64,000 bases of DNA from the NCBI RefSeq assembly GCF_033115175.1, contig NC_084837.1, positions 22,878,266 through 22,942,265 on the forward strand. The letters run 5' to 3'. The translations under genes were made by a program, and so were the position numbers. Below, in pieces: positions 32,050-43,659 of this stretch. The DNA comes from Lepus europaeus (taxonomy: Eukaryota > Chordata > Mammalia > Lagomorpha > Leporidae). A model generated the notes under the pieces. The model did not search any database and was not told the origin of the DNA. It saw only the letters and a program-made list of their open reading frames with translations. How positions within the stretch are numbered: position 1 is the stretch's first letter; each line of letters opens with the position of its first letter.

Positions 32050-32374
32050 GGGGCCAGTGCTGTGGCACAGTGGGGTTAAAGCCCTGGCCTGCAGCACCAG
32101 CATCCCATATAGGTGCCAGTTCAAGACCTGATTGCTCCACTTCTGATCCAACTCCTTGATAACATGCCTGGGAAAGCAACAGAGGACGGCCCTGCATCCA
32201 CAGGGAAGACCTGGAAGAAGCTCCTGGCTCCTCGCTTCAAATCAGCTCAGCTCCAGCCGTTGCAGCCATTTGGGAAGTGAACCAGTGGATGGAAGACCTC
32301 TCTTTCTGTGTCTCTACCTTTCTATGTAACTCTGTCTTTCAAAAAAATAAAAATAAATCTTAAAAAAAAAAGCA
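32050..32374 (+). mobile_element. C-SINE, sense, first of two at one target
   Basis: GGGGCCAGTGCTGTGGCACAG to AAATAAATCTTAAAAAAAAAAG. It lies between AGAAACACACATTGTA (32034-32049) and AAAAACACACATTGTA (32375-32390). Confidence 0.95.
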
Positions 32375-32390
32375 AAAAACACACATTGTA

Positions 32391-32509
32391 GGGCACTGGC
32401 ATAGTGACACAGAGGGTTATGTCATTACTTGCAAGGTTGGTATCCCTTATCAGAATGCAGGTACTTGGGCCTTTGCCACCCATGTGGAAGACCTGGATCT
32501 ATCTATCTA

Positions 32510-32542
<33 letters not shown>

Positions 32543-32579
32543 ATCTTTAAAATAAATAAAAATAAAATCCCATAAGAAA
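32391..32579 (+). mobile_element. C-SINE, internally deleted, sense, same target
   Basis: Head GGGCACTGGCATAGTGACACAG joins early to GTACTTGGGCCTTTGCC, then CTAT/CT runs and AAATAAAAATAAAATCC. It lies between the shared AAAAACACACATTGTA (32375-32390) and AGAAATACATATTGTA (32579-32594). Confidence 0.9.
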
Positions 32580-32594
32580 AGAAATACATATTGT

Positions 32595-32919
32595 ATATTC
32601 CATTAATGATGGCGCTTAAACTTGGGTATTTGTGGAAGAAATATATTTGGAAGCAAGAAGACCCCTCTGTGAAATTTTCACTGAAAATGTGAGACTTCAG
32701 GAAATTAATTCATATAAACTATAAAGAGAGCGGCTGAAGGAAACATCAAATTGCATCACAGGAGGATTTCCATGATTGTGGAATTCAACTTTTGAACTAT
32801 TTAAATGCAAGGACAGAGTTTCCTCCATACATTTTCAGAAAATTCCATTTAAAGATCTTGAATCTTCAAATCTTAAAGATTTTCTCTATTTGTTTTATAC
32901 AACTGAAGTATAGAACTAA
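32595..32919. other. No feature recognised
   Basis: AT-rich, unassigned. Confidence 0.5.
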
Positions 32920-33150
32920 ATCAGTAGCCAACACTGAGCCAGGCTGAAGTCAGGAGCCAGGAACTTGATCCGGGTCTCCCACATGAATACAGGGGCCCAA
33001 GGACTTAGGGCCGTCTTCTCCTGCTTTCCCGGGCACATCAGCCTGGAGCCGGATCAGAAGTGGAGCAGTCAGTACAGGAAACAGCACTTACATGGGGTAC
33101 TGGTGTCATAGGTGGCAGCTTAACCTGCTGTCCTACAACTCTGGCCTCGG
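32920..33150 (-). mobile_element. C-SINE, lacking the tail part, antisense
   Basis: CACTGAGCCAGGCTGAAGTCAGG through TGCTGTCCTACAACTCTGGCC. The GA and A-rich tail sections are missing. Confidence 0.85.
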
Positions 33151-33609
33151 TACATGTGTTTTGAAATTATTTTTCATTGATCTTCCCTCTCTCTGGACTC
33201 CATGAGGGAAGCAGCTGTAGCTGTTTTGTTCCCTGTCGTATCCCTACCACTCAAAACACAGTGGTCAGTTTTCAACCAAGAATTGTCATATGAGTAAATC
33301 AATTTCCTTAGCATTATTTTTTATGCACTTTAGCTGTGACTGGATATTCCCTTATATTTTTATTATATCTTATTCTTTGTTCTGAATAAATTATGTTATC
33401 TCTTCCAATAACATTTTCATTCCCCTATTATGCTTTTAAGATCTGAATATTCTTTGAGCAGTATAGTAGATACTTTTCTCATAATAACTACTTACTTTTT
33501 CTCTTCTGAAGTTTAAACTACTCTTGCTGAAATCTTTTGTTTTGAACCTTTGGAAACTATTACGTGTATTGTCAATTTTTCTGCCAGTTCTGCTTCCCGC
33601 TTTGCTGTT
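33151..33609. other. No feature recognised
   Basis: AT-rich, unassigned. Confidence 0.5.
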
Positions 33610-33905
33610 TTGTTCTGGTTTGTTTTAATATGCAAGACAGACAGCAGTGCGAGGGGATGCCTCTGCTGATTCACTCCCAGAATACCTACATGGCCAGGGC
33701 CAGGCCAGTCCAAGTCCAGGGGCCCAGAAGTCTGTCCAGGTCTCCCATACAGGTGGCAGGAACTAAATTACTTAAGCCATCATGGCTGCCTTTAGGGGTA
33801 TGCATTAGTAGGAAGCTGGAGTCAGGAGCTGGAGCCCGGTCTTGAACCCAGGCACTTAGATTTGGGATGCCAATGACCTAACTGCTAAGCCAAACCCTCC
33901 GTCCC
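33610..33905 (-). mobile_element. Older C-SINE, antisense
   Basis: TTTTAATATGCAAGACAGACAGCAG, GATTCACTCCCAGAATACC, and CTAACTGCTAAGCCAAACCCTCC at the head. Confidence 0.83.
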
Positions 33906-34114
33906 ACCTGGGCGCTTTAGTAATCATGGTTTGGGTTTGGGTTTTTGTTTAAGATCCCCTCACTGCTTTCCAGCTTACTTTGCTGGCAGGGGAGAATTGG
34001 GGGAAGTGGGTGGTAGCAGAACTCAGAGATGAAATTTTCTTTTTAAAAAAGGCATTCAACACATTATTGATATTAAGGCCGTACTGGCTTGAATCCTTTA
34101 CCCTCAATTCTCTA

Positions 34115-34260
34115 GTTATGACCTTTTGTCTTGCTTAATTAAGCAAGAAACATATCTCAATTTCAGTTTCCTCACTTGCAAAATGAAGTCAACACTGGTT
34201 AGTAGGAACAGGATCATTCAGGTAAAATACTGAACACACTGCTCACTGTAAGCCTAAGAA
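34115..34260 (+). mobile_element. MIR-like fragment, sense
   Basis: TTATGACCTTTTGTC..., CATATCTCAATTTCAGTTTCCTCACTTGCAAAATGAAG: the MIR 3' half motif. Confidence 0.65.
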
Positions 34261-34283
34261 AGCAAAGGGTCAGATATATCTTT

Positions 34284-34600
34284 AGGGGCCACAGCCCATA
34301 TGGGAGAGCGAGATCGAATCCCAGCTACCCTGTTCTTTTGGGTCCACCTCCCTGATAATGTATCCTGGGAGGCAGGAGATCATGCCTCAAATTCTTGGGC
34401 CCCTGCCACAACACATGGGACACCTGGATGGGGTTCTTGTCTCCTGGTTTCAGGCCAGCCTCACCCTGGCTGTTGTAGCCAGTTGGGGAGTGAACCAGCA
34501 GAGGGAAGGTCAAGCTCGCTCTCGCTCTCTCTCTCTCTAAGTTTTGCCTTTCAAGTGGATGAAAGTAAACAAACCTTAAAAACATTAATACTTAAAAAAA
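34284..34600 (+). mobile_element. C-SINE, head-deleted, sense
   Basis: GGGGCCACAGCCCATATGGGAG skips most of the tRNA-like head, then CCACCTCCCTGATAATGTATCC, a (CT)n run and CCTTTCAAGTGGATGAAAG. Confidence 0.85.
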
Positions 34601-35781
34601 GACATAATCTTATTTGAGCATATCAATAACCAAATAAGAATGTATAGGTCAAACACACAGAATCACTTCAGGTCTTTGAGAACCCCCTCAACTCGTAGGG
34701 AATGAATTGAAACTGGAAGCACAAGCAGGACTGGGTGGTGAGCAGTAGATGTTCCTTGTTATTGTTTCTACCAAGCACAAGTGTTTTAGGGAGAAGGTAC
34801 TGGAAAACTTCATTTCATTTTCTTTTAAGGGAATATGTTAAAATGTAAATTATGTAACACTTAGCAATTTTTAAAACTATAAATTTAAATCTGAAATTAC
34901 TTGCGCAGTATATAAAAACAAGAAGGCAGACAAGATACAGGTTATCAAATCTGATGCAAGAGATTCTAGTAACTTTGTCCTACTTAGTTTGGAATAATTT
35001 AGCTGACAGTAGGAAAAGATAAGCAGACTTATGAGCAATAAAAATGGAAATAGGTTGCCTGGACAAGTGCTGTTTAAAAAAGCAAGGTAGCAGGAAAAGG
35101 AAAGATCATTTTTTTCAAAGCCATCAGCTCCTGGTAGATTTTTTAAAGTAACAAAGGAAACCAGGTCAGTAAGCAGATCTTCAGATGATAAACTGAATAA
35201 CAACTTCCAAAATAATTAACCATATAGCAAACATGTCCAGGAGAGTTGGTTCCCGTCTCAGAGGAAATCACTTGGAGAGGAATAGCTTTTTATTGTTTAG
35301 CACCCGAACCCATTGATCATCCACAGCCTTAGGGACACAGAGAGCAACAGACGAGTGGGAGGAAGGCAGAGCCAGAAGTAGGATCAAGGTTCTCCTGGGA
35401 GAGCACACAGAGCGCCTGTGATCACCTCCCACGACTGGCTGTCTCCCTGGCAGGTTCAACCACACCAGGCTAACACCAGGATTTCACAAGTCTTAGTCTT
35501 GCCCGGCAACCCCACACTGGGAGGTGGTGGACCAGAGAACACGTGACCAGTGCATGAACCTGGGGAAGTCATTCTACTGCCTCCAGTGGACTGAGCCTGG
35601 GGCCAGCTCTGGCCAGAACTCAACACATTTAACAGCTCGAGTTGCAGACTGCACCAGCTGCTCACATTTGGGGGCCAAGCTGGACTGAGAACTATTTGTA
35701 TTCTTAGCCTTGTTTTTTGAGTCCTCCAAATGCTACCTAAAATGTTTTGGTTCTTGCAGTGGCAAAGTAGGCCATCTTTAT
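34601..35781. other. No feature recognised
   Basis: Mixed sequence without identified repeats. A 108-codon minus frame (34877-35203) is AT-driven and unconvincing. Confidence 0.5.
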
Positions 35782-36102
35782 TTTTTAAAAGATTTTATTT
35801 ATTTATTTATTTGAGAGAAAGAGTTATAGGCAGAGAGAGGGAGAGACAGAGAGAATGGTCTTCCATATGCTGGTTCACTCCCCAGATGGCCACAATGGCC
35901 AGAGCTGGGCTCATTGGAAGCCAGGAATTTCCTCCGGGTCTCCCACATGGGGGCAGCGGCCCAAGCACTTTGGCCATCTTCCACTGCTTTCCCAGGCCAT
36001 AGCAGAGAGCTGGACCAGAAGAGGAGCAGCTGGGACACGAACCAGCACCCATATGGGATGCCAGTGCCACAGGCGGAGGCTTAGCCCACCACGCCACTTA
36101 AA
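35782..36102 (-). mobile_element. C-SINE, antisense
   Basis: TTTTTTAAAAGATTTTATTTATTTATTTATTTGAGAG to CTTAGCCCACCACGCCACT. Nearly complete. Confidence 0.93.
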
Positions 36103-36428
36103 CAACACATGCCTGCAGAGAAGAACTGGAAAAGTTGGATGCAAACATTTTTAAAATCTGTTGCGAGGCATTGGCTAACTCTCAGACTGAGGGTTATCAA
36201 ATCAAACCCAGGAGATTTCTTTCTGCAGGTCCAGGGAGATGAGGCAAGCGTTCGGAGGGGGCTTTTCACTCCAAAAGCAGCCTCTGGAAAGCAGAGGGGC
36301 TGATGGAGATTTTGTGAGGGGCTCCTGAGACCCTCCGAGTTGATAGCAGTGTAAGGATTATTTTAAACCGGAGACATGTGAGATTCAGCAGATGAAGAAA
36401 AAGACTGTCCAGAGCTATTCTAATCTGA
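36103..36428. other. No feature recognised
   Basis: Unassigned sequence between two SINEs. Confidence 0.5.
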
Positions 36429-36446
36429 CTCAAAGCAGACATTTCT

Positions 36447-36775
36447 TTTTTTTTTTTAAAGATGTATTTATTTATTTGAAAGTCAGAGTTACACAGAGGA
36501 GAGGCAGAGAGAGACAGGTCTTCCATCCGATGGTTCACTCCCCAGTTGGCTGCAATAGCCAGAGCTGCACAGATCTGAAGCCAGGAGCCAGGAGCTTCTT
36601 CCGGGTCTCACACGTGGGTTCAGGGGCCCAAGGACTTAGGACATCTTCTACTGCTTTCCCAGGCCATAGCAGAGACCTGGATCAGAAGTAAAGCAGCTGG
36701 GACTCAAACCAACCCCCATATGAGATGCTGGCACTGCAGGCGGCAGCTTTACCTTCTATCCCACAGCATCGATCC
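36447..36775 (-). mobile_element. C-SINE, antisense, with exact 18-bp target duplication
   Basis: CTCAAAGCAGACATTTCT occurs at 36429-36446 and again at 36776-36793 without mismatch. The body runs from the T-run and GATGTATTTATTTATTTG to CCCACAGCATCGATCC. Confidence 0.97.
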
Positions 36776-36943
36776 CTCAAAGCAGACATTTCTAAGATAC
36801 AAGAACTACCATAAATTGCTTCTGTGCCAGTCCACTCCCAGGAGAGAGACTCGGGGTAAACCTACCATTAACTACTTTCCAGGAAGCTGCATAGCCATGA
36901 ACAAGCCAGGAAAACCACTCACACCTGCATCAACAAACACCAC

Positions 36944-37153
36944 ACCTGGGAAAGCAGTAGAACATGGCCCAAGTCCTTGGGCCCCTGCACCTGCGTGGGA
37001 GACCCAGAAGAAGCTCCTGGCTTTGGATCGGTGCAGCTTTGGCCATTGTGGTCATCTGTGGAGTGAACCATAGGATGGAAGACCTCTTTTGCTGTCTTTA
37101 CCTCTCTCTGTAATTCTTTCAAATAAATAAAATAAGTCTTTAAAAAAAAAAAA
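36944..37153 (+). mobile_element. C-SINE, 5'-truncated, sense
   Basis: Begins inside the body at CACACCTGGGAAAGCAGTAG and ends CAAATAAATAAAATAAGTC plus an A-run. The tRNA-like promoter is absent. Confidence 0.9.
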
Positions 37154-37206
37154 CACAACATTCTCATCTCCCATTTATTCTCCTAAACAGCTGTTTGTCA
37201 TTTTTT

Positions 37207-37516
37207 TCTTAAGATTTATTTATCTATTTGAAAGGCAGAGTACAGGGAAAGCGTGAGAACCAGAGACACCACTGGTTCGCTCCCCAAATGTCTGCAATGG
37301 CCAGGGCTAGGCCAGGTTGAAGCCAGAAGCCAGAACATTCATCAGGGTCTCCCTCCTGGGTGCATGGGCCCAAGCACTTCAGCCATCTTCTGCTGCTTTC
37401 CCAGGTGCACCAGCAGGGAGCAGGATTGGAAGTGGAGCAGCTGGAACTTGAACTAACACTCATACGAGATGCTGGTATTGCAGGCTGCGGCTTTACCTGC
37501 TATGCCACAATGCCGG
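37207..37516 (-). mobile_element. C-SINE, antisense
   Basis: TTCTTAAGATTTATTTATCTATTTGAAAGGCAG to GCTATGCCACAATGCCGGGG. Confidence 0.92.
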
Positions 37517-38079
37517 GGTTGGGGAGGCACCCTCTCTTGTTGCCCTCCCATTTTCCCACTAACTTAGGGATGTAAACTCCCAATCCTCACCTCCAGTTTG
37601 AGTTATTCATCAATGAACACATCTATGTGTGTGCACACTGCACACATAAAGAAAATATTTCCCCTAATAGTCTTGTTTTCAGTTTAATACACAGGCCCCA
37701 GTTACTGAACATGAGCAGATAGAGGAAAAGTTTATTCCTGCCCCCACCAAGTTCAATGAACTCATGGGGCCAGGAGGATTTAGGGTTCACAGGGAGAGGC
37801 CATGGTAAGGACATCAGATTTTTGCTAGTGACACCCAAGAGCTATCCTCTAGGGTAAGAATGAAGCATAATTAGACCAGGGCTCGCAGGAACTGAAAACC
37901 GGATTTGAATCATTTGATCCTGATTAGAGCGCGGTGAACTGGCTGGGGTGGCCGGTGCTGTCCCTGGCTGCATGCCAGGAAGCCTCTCTACAGAGAAAGC
38001 ATCACACAGAAATCTGAAATTATCTCTACTGAGCTCCCATACACAATGCTGGAAACGTCTGTCTTTAAAAGCATACAGG
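37517..38079. other. No feature recognised
   Basis: Unassigned single-copy-looking sequence. Confidence 0.5.
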
Positions 38080-38319
38080 GGCCAGCGTGGTGATACAGCA
38101 GGTAAAGCTACTGCCTGCATCACCAGCATCCTCTGTGAACACTGGTTTGAGCCCTGACTACTTCACTTCTGATCCAGCTCCCTGCCAGTGCACCTGGGAA
38201 AGCAGCAGAAGATGGCCCAAGTGCTTAAGCCACCCATGTGGGAGACCTCCCATGGAGTTTCTTGAGCCTTGCCCAGGCCTGGCTGTTTCGACCATTTGGG
38301 GAAGGAACCAGCGGATGGA

Positions 38320-38357
<38 letters not shown>

Positions 38358-38432
38358 CTCTCTCACTCTGGCTCTCACTCTTACTCTCTCTAACTCTGCC
38401 TTGCAAATAAATAAATAAATAATTTTTTAAAA
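38080..38432 (+). mobile_element. C-SINE, sense, long (CT)n
   Basis: GGGGCCAGCGTGGTGATACAG head, (CT)n near 38322-38355, AAATAAATAAATAAATAA tail. AAAAGCATACAG before and AAAAGCCCACAAG after suggest a diverged target duplication. Confidence 0.93.
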
Positions 38433-38504
38433 GCCCACAAGAAAAAACCAAGAGGAAGAAAAAAATGGCTGGTGGAGGGGTAGTGCAGGCAAGGAATGCA
38501 GAGT

Positions 38505-38665
38505 GACTGTTCTTGGGTACAAGATTTCTTTTTAGGATAATAAAAATGTCCTAAGATTAGATTGTGGTGATGGCTATGCAACTCTGTACATATACAAAAT
38601 GCCATTAAATTGCCACCTTAAATGAGTGAACATCATGGTATGGAAATTGTCTCCCAATAAACGTG
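38505..38665 (+). mobile_element. L1MA/MB-type 3' end fragment, sense
   Basis: AATAAAAATGTCCTAAGATTAG, TTGTGGTGATGGCTATGCAAC, TTAAATTGCCACCTTAAATGAGTG and CCAATAAACG are the standard terminal words of old L1 3' UTRs. Confidence 0.8.
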
Positions 38666-39642
38666 TTTTTCACATAGTTAACTTACGGGAAAAAGGAAGA
38701 ATGGCTGTAAGAATTTCGGCCAAAGATACTGGACTAGTGAAGATGTCAACAACTGAGGTGATGAAATCTGCGTGCAGAGCTGGTCTAGGTGGAAGAGCAG
38801 GAACTGAGCTTAGAGCATAGTGAATCTCAGGCATCCAGTTTGCATTCCAGCGTGAATACCAGGGAGAGAGCTGAACACACAAGTCTAGAGCTAGGAAGAG
38901 GGATCAGGGCCAGAGAGATGGATTTTGGAGCTCGACCACATACATAGCACGTGATTGACTGATTGATGGATGTAAAAGTATGATACAGGTTGCGATCACT
39001 AAGAAGATCAGACTTAGAAGTGAGCCAATCCCAAATGAAAGGAAGGGAGGGAGGGAAGGAGGGAGAAAGAGAAAAAGAGGGAGAGCAAGAGAAAGACATG
39101 GCGGGCGGGGGGGGGGGCGGGAGATGGAGGGCAGGGAGAGAGAGCATGCCATAGAATAGCAGGAAAGGAACAAGAGAAGTAGTAGTGAGTGTAAACTTGC
39201 AGTTCACAGCCTCCTGGTGGCCAAGTAAAGGAAGTAGGAAGGAGGAGAGAATAATGAACTGACAGGCCAAAGGAGGCTGACACCTTGCCCTTGGATTTAG
39301 TGACATGGAGGCCACTAGGATGGGCAACAGTTTCTATGGAGGGCTGGGAGAGAATGCCTACTCAGACTGAGTTTAAGATAATTAGGGGAAAGCAAGAATA
39401 AAATCCTTCCAAAGATATTGTGGCAAAGAGAACTACATAAATGGGACAGTAGCTGGCAGGTTGAGTAGGATCAAGAAATAAGCTGCATCTGTATTCGTTG
39501 TCTGGTCTTGGGTGTTTAATTGATGTGTAGAATTATGATTTATTTAAGACCTACAGTGGATCCAGATAAAGGACATATTAGGTGCAACATTTAAAATCAT
39601 TATGATTAATGTATTAATCATAATTAGAATTGAAACTCAACG
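38666..39642. other. Old repeat-like sequence, family not named
   Basis: The 38800-39030 text (CTAGAGCTAGGAAGAGGGATCAGGG, GATTTTGGAGCTCGACC) is reminiscent of an old dispersed repeat that I cannot name. Overlapping minus frames (89-166 codons) over the GA/G-rich tract are artefacts. Confidence 0.35.
39038..39140. repeat. GA-rich tract with long G-runs
   Basis: GGAAGGGAGGGAGGGAAGG and GAAAGAGAAAA blocks precede GCGGGCGGGG with a run of at least ten G. This is a candidate G-quadruplex on the plus strand. Confidence 0.8.
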
Positions 39643-39977
39643 TTAGGGTGGCATTGGGGCACAGCTAGCTAAGCTGCCTCCTACAATGCTGGCATCCCAC
39701 GTCAGAGCTCTGGTTTGAGTCCCAGCTGCTGCTGCTCTGCTTCTGATCCAGTTCCCTGCTAATGTGCCTGGGAAGGCAGCAGAGGATGGCCCAAGTGTTT
39801 GTGCCCCTGCACCCACATGGGAGACTCCATCCAGGTCTCCTTGCTTCATCCTGGACCAGTCTCGACATTGTGGCCATGAGGGGAATGAACCAATGGGTGG
39901 AAAATTCTCTCTGTGGGTCTCTTCCACCCCCCATCACTCTCCCCTTCAAATAGATAATCTTAAAAAAAAAAAAAAAA
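39643..39977 (+). mobile_element. C-SINE, sense
   Basis: GGGTGGCATTGGGGCACAGCTAGC to CAAATAGATAATCTTAAAAAAA. The usual CT run is interrupted (CTCTCTGTGGGTCTC). Confidence 0.9.
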
Positions 39978-40503
39978 CCCTCACCATTGATTTTAGCAGT
40001 GACATTCAATTATTTTAAGAGAACTGTGAAACTTTACAACTGAAAAATTATAATATATAAAAGTAAGAACTCAGTGGCTGGATTTTTAGTTTTAGATCAA
40101 ATACGGGGGTTCCATTTCTGTTAATGGTCAAATACATTTCTATCACACCAGTTACTTCAGAGAAAACAGTTGTAAGCTTTAAGCAAACTGTTAACAATAA
40201 CTAGCCGTGGTCCCTAAAGGTTGACCAAAAGTAGGCAGATTCTGAAAGGGAGTCAACATGTGGAAGAAGGTTCAGACACTGAGTGAGCTTCTCATTCTTT
40301 TGCCACTTCTCCTAGGGGACAGGCACCAATCAGAGCCTTTCAGGGTGGCCAAACCTCCAATAGAAACAAGCCGGTAGAAATCTTCATGGTGTACAAAGCC
40401 AGAGGACAGGATTTGGTAACCACTGCAGCCATAAGTGAGGGGAGTTCTCAGGCAAAGGGGAGCAGGATGGGGAGCCCCACATTGGGCTTGTTCCTTTCTT
40501 ATT
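39978..40503. other. No feature recognised
   Basis: Unassigned. Confidence 0.5.
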
Positions 40504-40516
40504 GGCATGCATTCTT

Positions 40517-40865
40517 TTTTTTTTTTTTTTTTTTTTTGACAGGCAGAGTGGACAGTGAGAGAGAGAGAGACAGAGAGAAAGGTCTTCCTTTGCCGTTGGT
40601 TCACCCTCCAATGGCCGCCGCGGTAGCGCGCTGCGGCCGGCGCACCGCGCTGCTCCGATGGCAGGAGCCAGGTGCTTATCCTGGTCTCCCATGGGGTGCA
40701 GAGCCCAAACACTTGGGCCATCCTCCACTGCACTCCCTGGCCACAGCAGAGAGCTGGCCTGGAAGAGGGGCAACCGGGACAGGATCGGTGCCCCGACCGG
40801 GACTAGAACCCGGTGTGCCGGCGCCGCAAGGCGGAGGATTAGCCTGTTGAGCCACGGCGCCGGCC
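40517..40865 (-). mobile_element. Young C-SINE, antisense
   Basis: T-run, GACAGGCAGAGTGGACAG, GCGGCCGGCGCACCGCGC, CCACGGCGCCGGCC. Exact 13-bp target duplication GGCATGCATTCTT at 40504-40516 and 40866-40878. Confidence 0.97.
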
Positions 40866-40878
40866 GGCATGCATTCTT

Positions 40879-41439
40879 AAGCTTGGAAATCCCTAAAATG
40901 GTGCCCTTGCTCAGGGCAATAGAGACAACCTTTACACTGTACTGGGCTCCATTCTGGGCAAGCAGCCCTGCTCAGAAGCAGTAGGTAGGACCAGACGGCT
41001 TAGGGGTAGGCAGTGCTATCTTTGGTGCCCCTGAGGGAAAAGACCAACAGGGAGTCAGCCCAGGAGCGAGCAGCTCCCAGGACATCCCTGGTGCCCTCCA
41101 CTCAGCTCCTGCACCTCCAGCAGTCAGGGGCCTGTGGCCTTTCCTGCCCTCTTTTTACCCACAGTTGGGTACCTTGCCTTCATGGCATTAACAACCACAA
41201 GTGACTAGGAGGCCAAGGACTCCCAGTCACAGAGAAGGATGAATGACACTGGCATCCATTAAAATGAAGCTTAGATCAGTGAATGTTATCAGTTTGGCAT
41301 TGGAAAATATAACATATACCATTATCTTTCCTTATCCCATAAATATATTAATGTACCTACCTTTGTTGACTCATGAGCATATCATGAGAATAAAAATTTG
41401 CAATGCCAAACCATAGGCTGATTCATGTATTCGTTCAAA
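40879..41439. other. No feature recognised
   Basis: Unassigned single-copy-looking sequence. Confidence 0.5.
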
Positions 41440-41640
41440 ATAATAATACTGTTACCATGTGCTAGGCACCACTCCAAGTGCATCATACATATTAACTCAC
41501 TTAGCATTCATAACAACCCTGTGACATAGGTAGTATCCTAATTTTACACTTGAAGGACCTTGTTCAAGATCAAATTACAAATTGATCGTAAGTAGGTACT
41601 TTGCAGTCATTCTGGCTTCCAGCATCCATGCTCTTAGGCA
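41440..41640 (-). mobile_element. MIR SINE, antisense
   Basis: CATGTGCTAGGCACCACTCCAAGTGC, TATTAACTCACTTAGCATTCATAACAACCCTGTGACATAGGTAG and CTTCCAGCATCCATGCTCTTAG are clear antisense MIR words. Confidence 0.85.
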
Positions 41641-41642
41641 CC

Positions 41643-41705
41643 ACGCAGAGTCTTCAAAAAGCTCATGGAAAATTCTCATGAACATTTTGTTCCATTTTCC
41701 ACCAC
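41643..41705. mobile_element. MITE-like element, short internal-deleted copy
   Basis: GAGTCTTCAAAAAGCTCATGGAAAATTC followed closely by ATTTTGTTCCATTTTCCACC; only the two arms remain. Confidence 0.55.
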
Positions 41706-41775
41706 CTTCTCATGGGCCCTCAAGACCCTTCACCAAAAATGTAAAATGCAAAACTGAGCATTAAAAGATTACAGG

Positions 41776-41806
41776 TATTATTATTATTATTATTATTATT
41801 TTATTC
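41776..41806. repeat. (ATT)n microsatellite
   Basis: Nine or ten ATT units. Confidence 0.95.
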
Positions 41807-42224
41807 CTTATTTTTCCCAATTTTGCAAATTAATCAATAGCTATCTTTTCTATAACCCCATGCCAGTTTAGAAAGGTAGAAAGCTAAAAATAAGTAAAGA
41901 ATGCAAAAGGAAGGGCTAGAATTGAAAGGTTATTTTGAGTCTTAAGTCTAGTTTTTAATCTAAATAACACACTATGGAATATTAGTACTTAGGCACTTTA
42001 TAAGATGAAGAGACATTCTGAACTGACTTAACCTAAACACAGCAAAGAACAGTATTTCTATGGGAAAATGCACTAGGGTTGGCAAAAATAACCTGCATTT
42101 TGAGAACTGAACTTAGGATAACTCAGGCACATTGGTAAGACATAATTAAGATAGCAAAACATAATTTTGCCTTACTTATTAGTGCAAATCTTATATTTTC
42201 ATCAGTGCTTTATATCTTATAGGT
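41807..42224. other. No feature recognised
   Basis: AT-rich, unassigned. Confidence 0.5.
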
Positions 42225-42546
42225 GCTTTTTTAATTATTTATTTTCATTTATTTGAAAGGCAGAGGGGAGGGGGAGAATCAGAGGAAATCCTCCATCCAC
42301 TCATTCCCTCCCCAGATGCCTACAGCAACTAATGCTGGGCCAAGGCCCAAGACAGGATCTGGAACTGGATCCAGGTCTCACACCTGCAAGCAGCTCAGCT
42401 ACTTCAGCCATCACCTGCTGCCTCCAAGAATTCATAGTACCAGGAAGCTGGAATTAGAAGCAGAGCTTGGATTTGAGTCAGGCACTCCAATATGGGATGT
42501 GGGTACCCCAAATGGCAGCTTAACCATGGCACCAAACACCCTCCCT
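42225..42546 (-). mobile_element. Older C-SINE, antisense
   Basis: TTTTTTAATTATTTATTTTCATTTATTTGAAAGG to CCATGGCACCAAACACCC. Confidence 0.87.
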
Positions 42547-43659
42547 CTTGTAGGGTATTTTATTCCCTATGTTTGGCCCAAAGATCCCTGAGGAAAGAAG
42601 TATTTTCAGATTATCCCTGAGCATACAAGCACGGGAAAACAATTTATAGAAAGGGAATTGGCAGGGCAGTTGGTAATAAATTGTGTTTGATGCACAGAAG
42701 ACTTGCCATTAGTGAAGTGATTCCCAGCTAAGCCTGAAGAAAAATATAACACACAATTAAAAGGCCAAAAAGAACAGAAAAAAAATCAACCTAGGTGTTT
42801 TGTGCCTTAGAGAGCTTAGAGCTGTGTGGAAACTAGGTCGTTTTGTCCAGAGGAGCCACCACTATGGAAATGGCAGACAGTGGCCTCTCTGAAACGCCAC
42901 TCTGACTGTGTCACTCCCAGGAGAAGCCTTCGCTGATCTCCCTCTCCTGCCGCGTCGGACCCAGTTCCTGGGACCCAAGGCCGTTCCCAGCTGGGAGGCT
43001 TGTTGCATGGCCTTGCCAAGCCTCAGCTTCTCAGCCCTGAAATGGATATGAACAGTGCCTGCCTCCTTTGGAGGTTGTGCCAGTGGGAACCACTCTAGCG
43101 TTTCCCAAAGAGGAAATTGAATACAACACAAGGGCTGAGAAGTCAAATGGGGGAAGTAAAGCAGCCCACAGGTTCACAAGAGAAAGCCTCTGTACTTGTA
43201 GCACTGGAGGGCTGTGGATAGAGCGTAGGAGCCGGCATAGGAGCCCGCAGCTCGCCTGGCAGGAGTTAGACCCATGAGCGACCAAGTGTCTTCCGGTGCC
43301 TGAGAGGCAGCACAGCTGCTGTGGAAGACCTTTACTAAGGTAAAAGGCAGGAGGGAGGAGCACCTTCCCATCCCCTCTTCCTGCTTGGCAGTCCCCCACC
43401 AGTGTCTTCCTTTGGCCAAGCCCATTGGAAATCCTGTTGATGAAGCATGGTCAGGGAGTGGGAGAGGGAATGGACTCAGGTGGAAAGGCAAATGCCTAGC
43501 AGTGTGGTTGGATGGAAGAACAAAACTCAAGGCCTTCGGCCCAACAAACTGCAGATGTTATGAAAATCCTGAGTGGGAATTGTGCAGCTTCGTGTCCCGC
43601 ACCTCACCGTCAGCCCTCTTCTGCAGTCATGGACACCTCCCAGGCTGTAGAGGACTTTG
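42547..43659. other. No feature recognised
   Basis: GC-moderate. Frames of 94-155 codons overlap on both strands. MIR/L2-like fragments may be present near 42860-43050 but are too diverged to call. Confidence 0.4.

Noticed and set aside
39205-39226. CTCF-like CAGCCTCCTGGTGGCC
   Set aside because: Partial core only, next to low-complexity DNA; not convincing.
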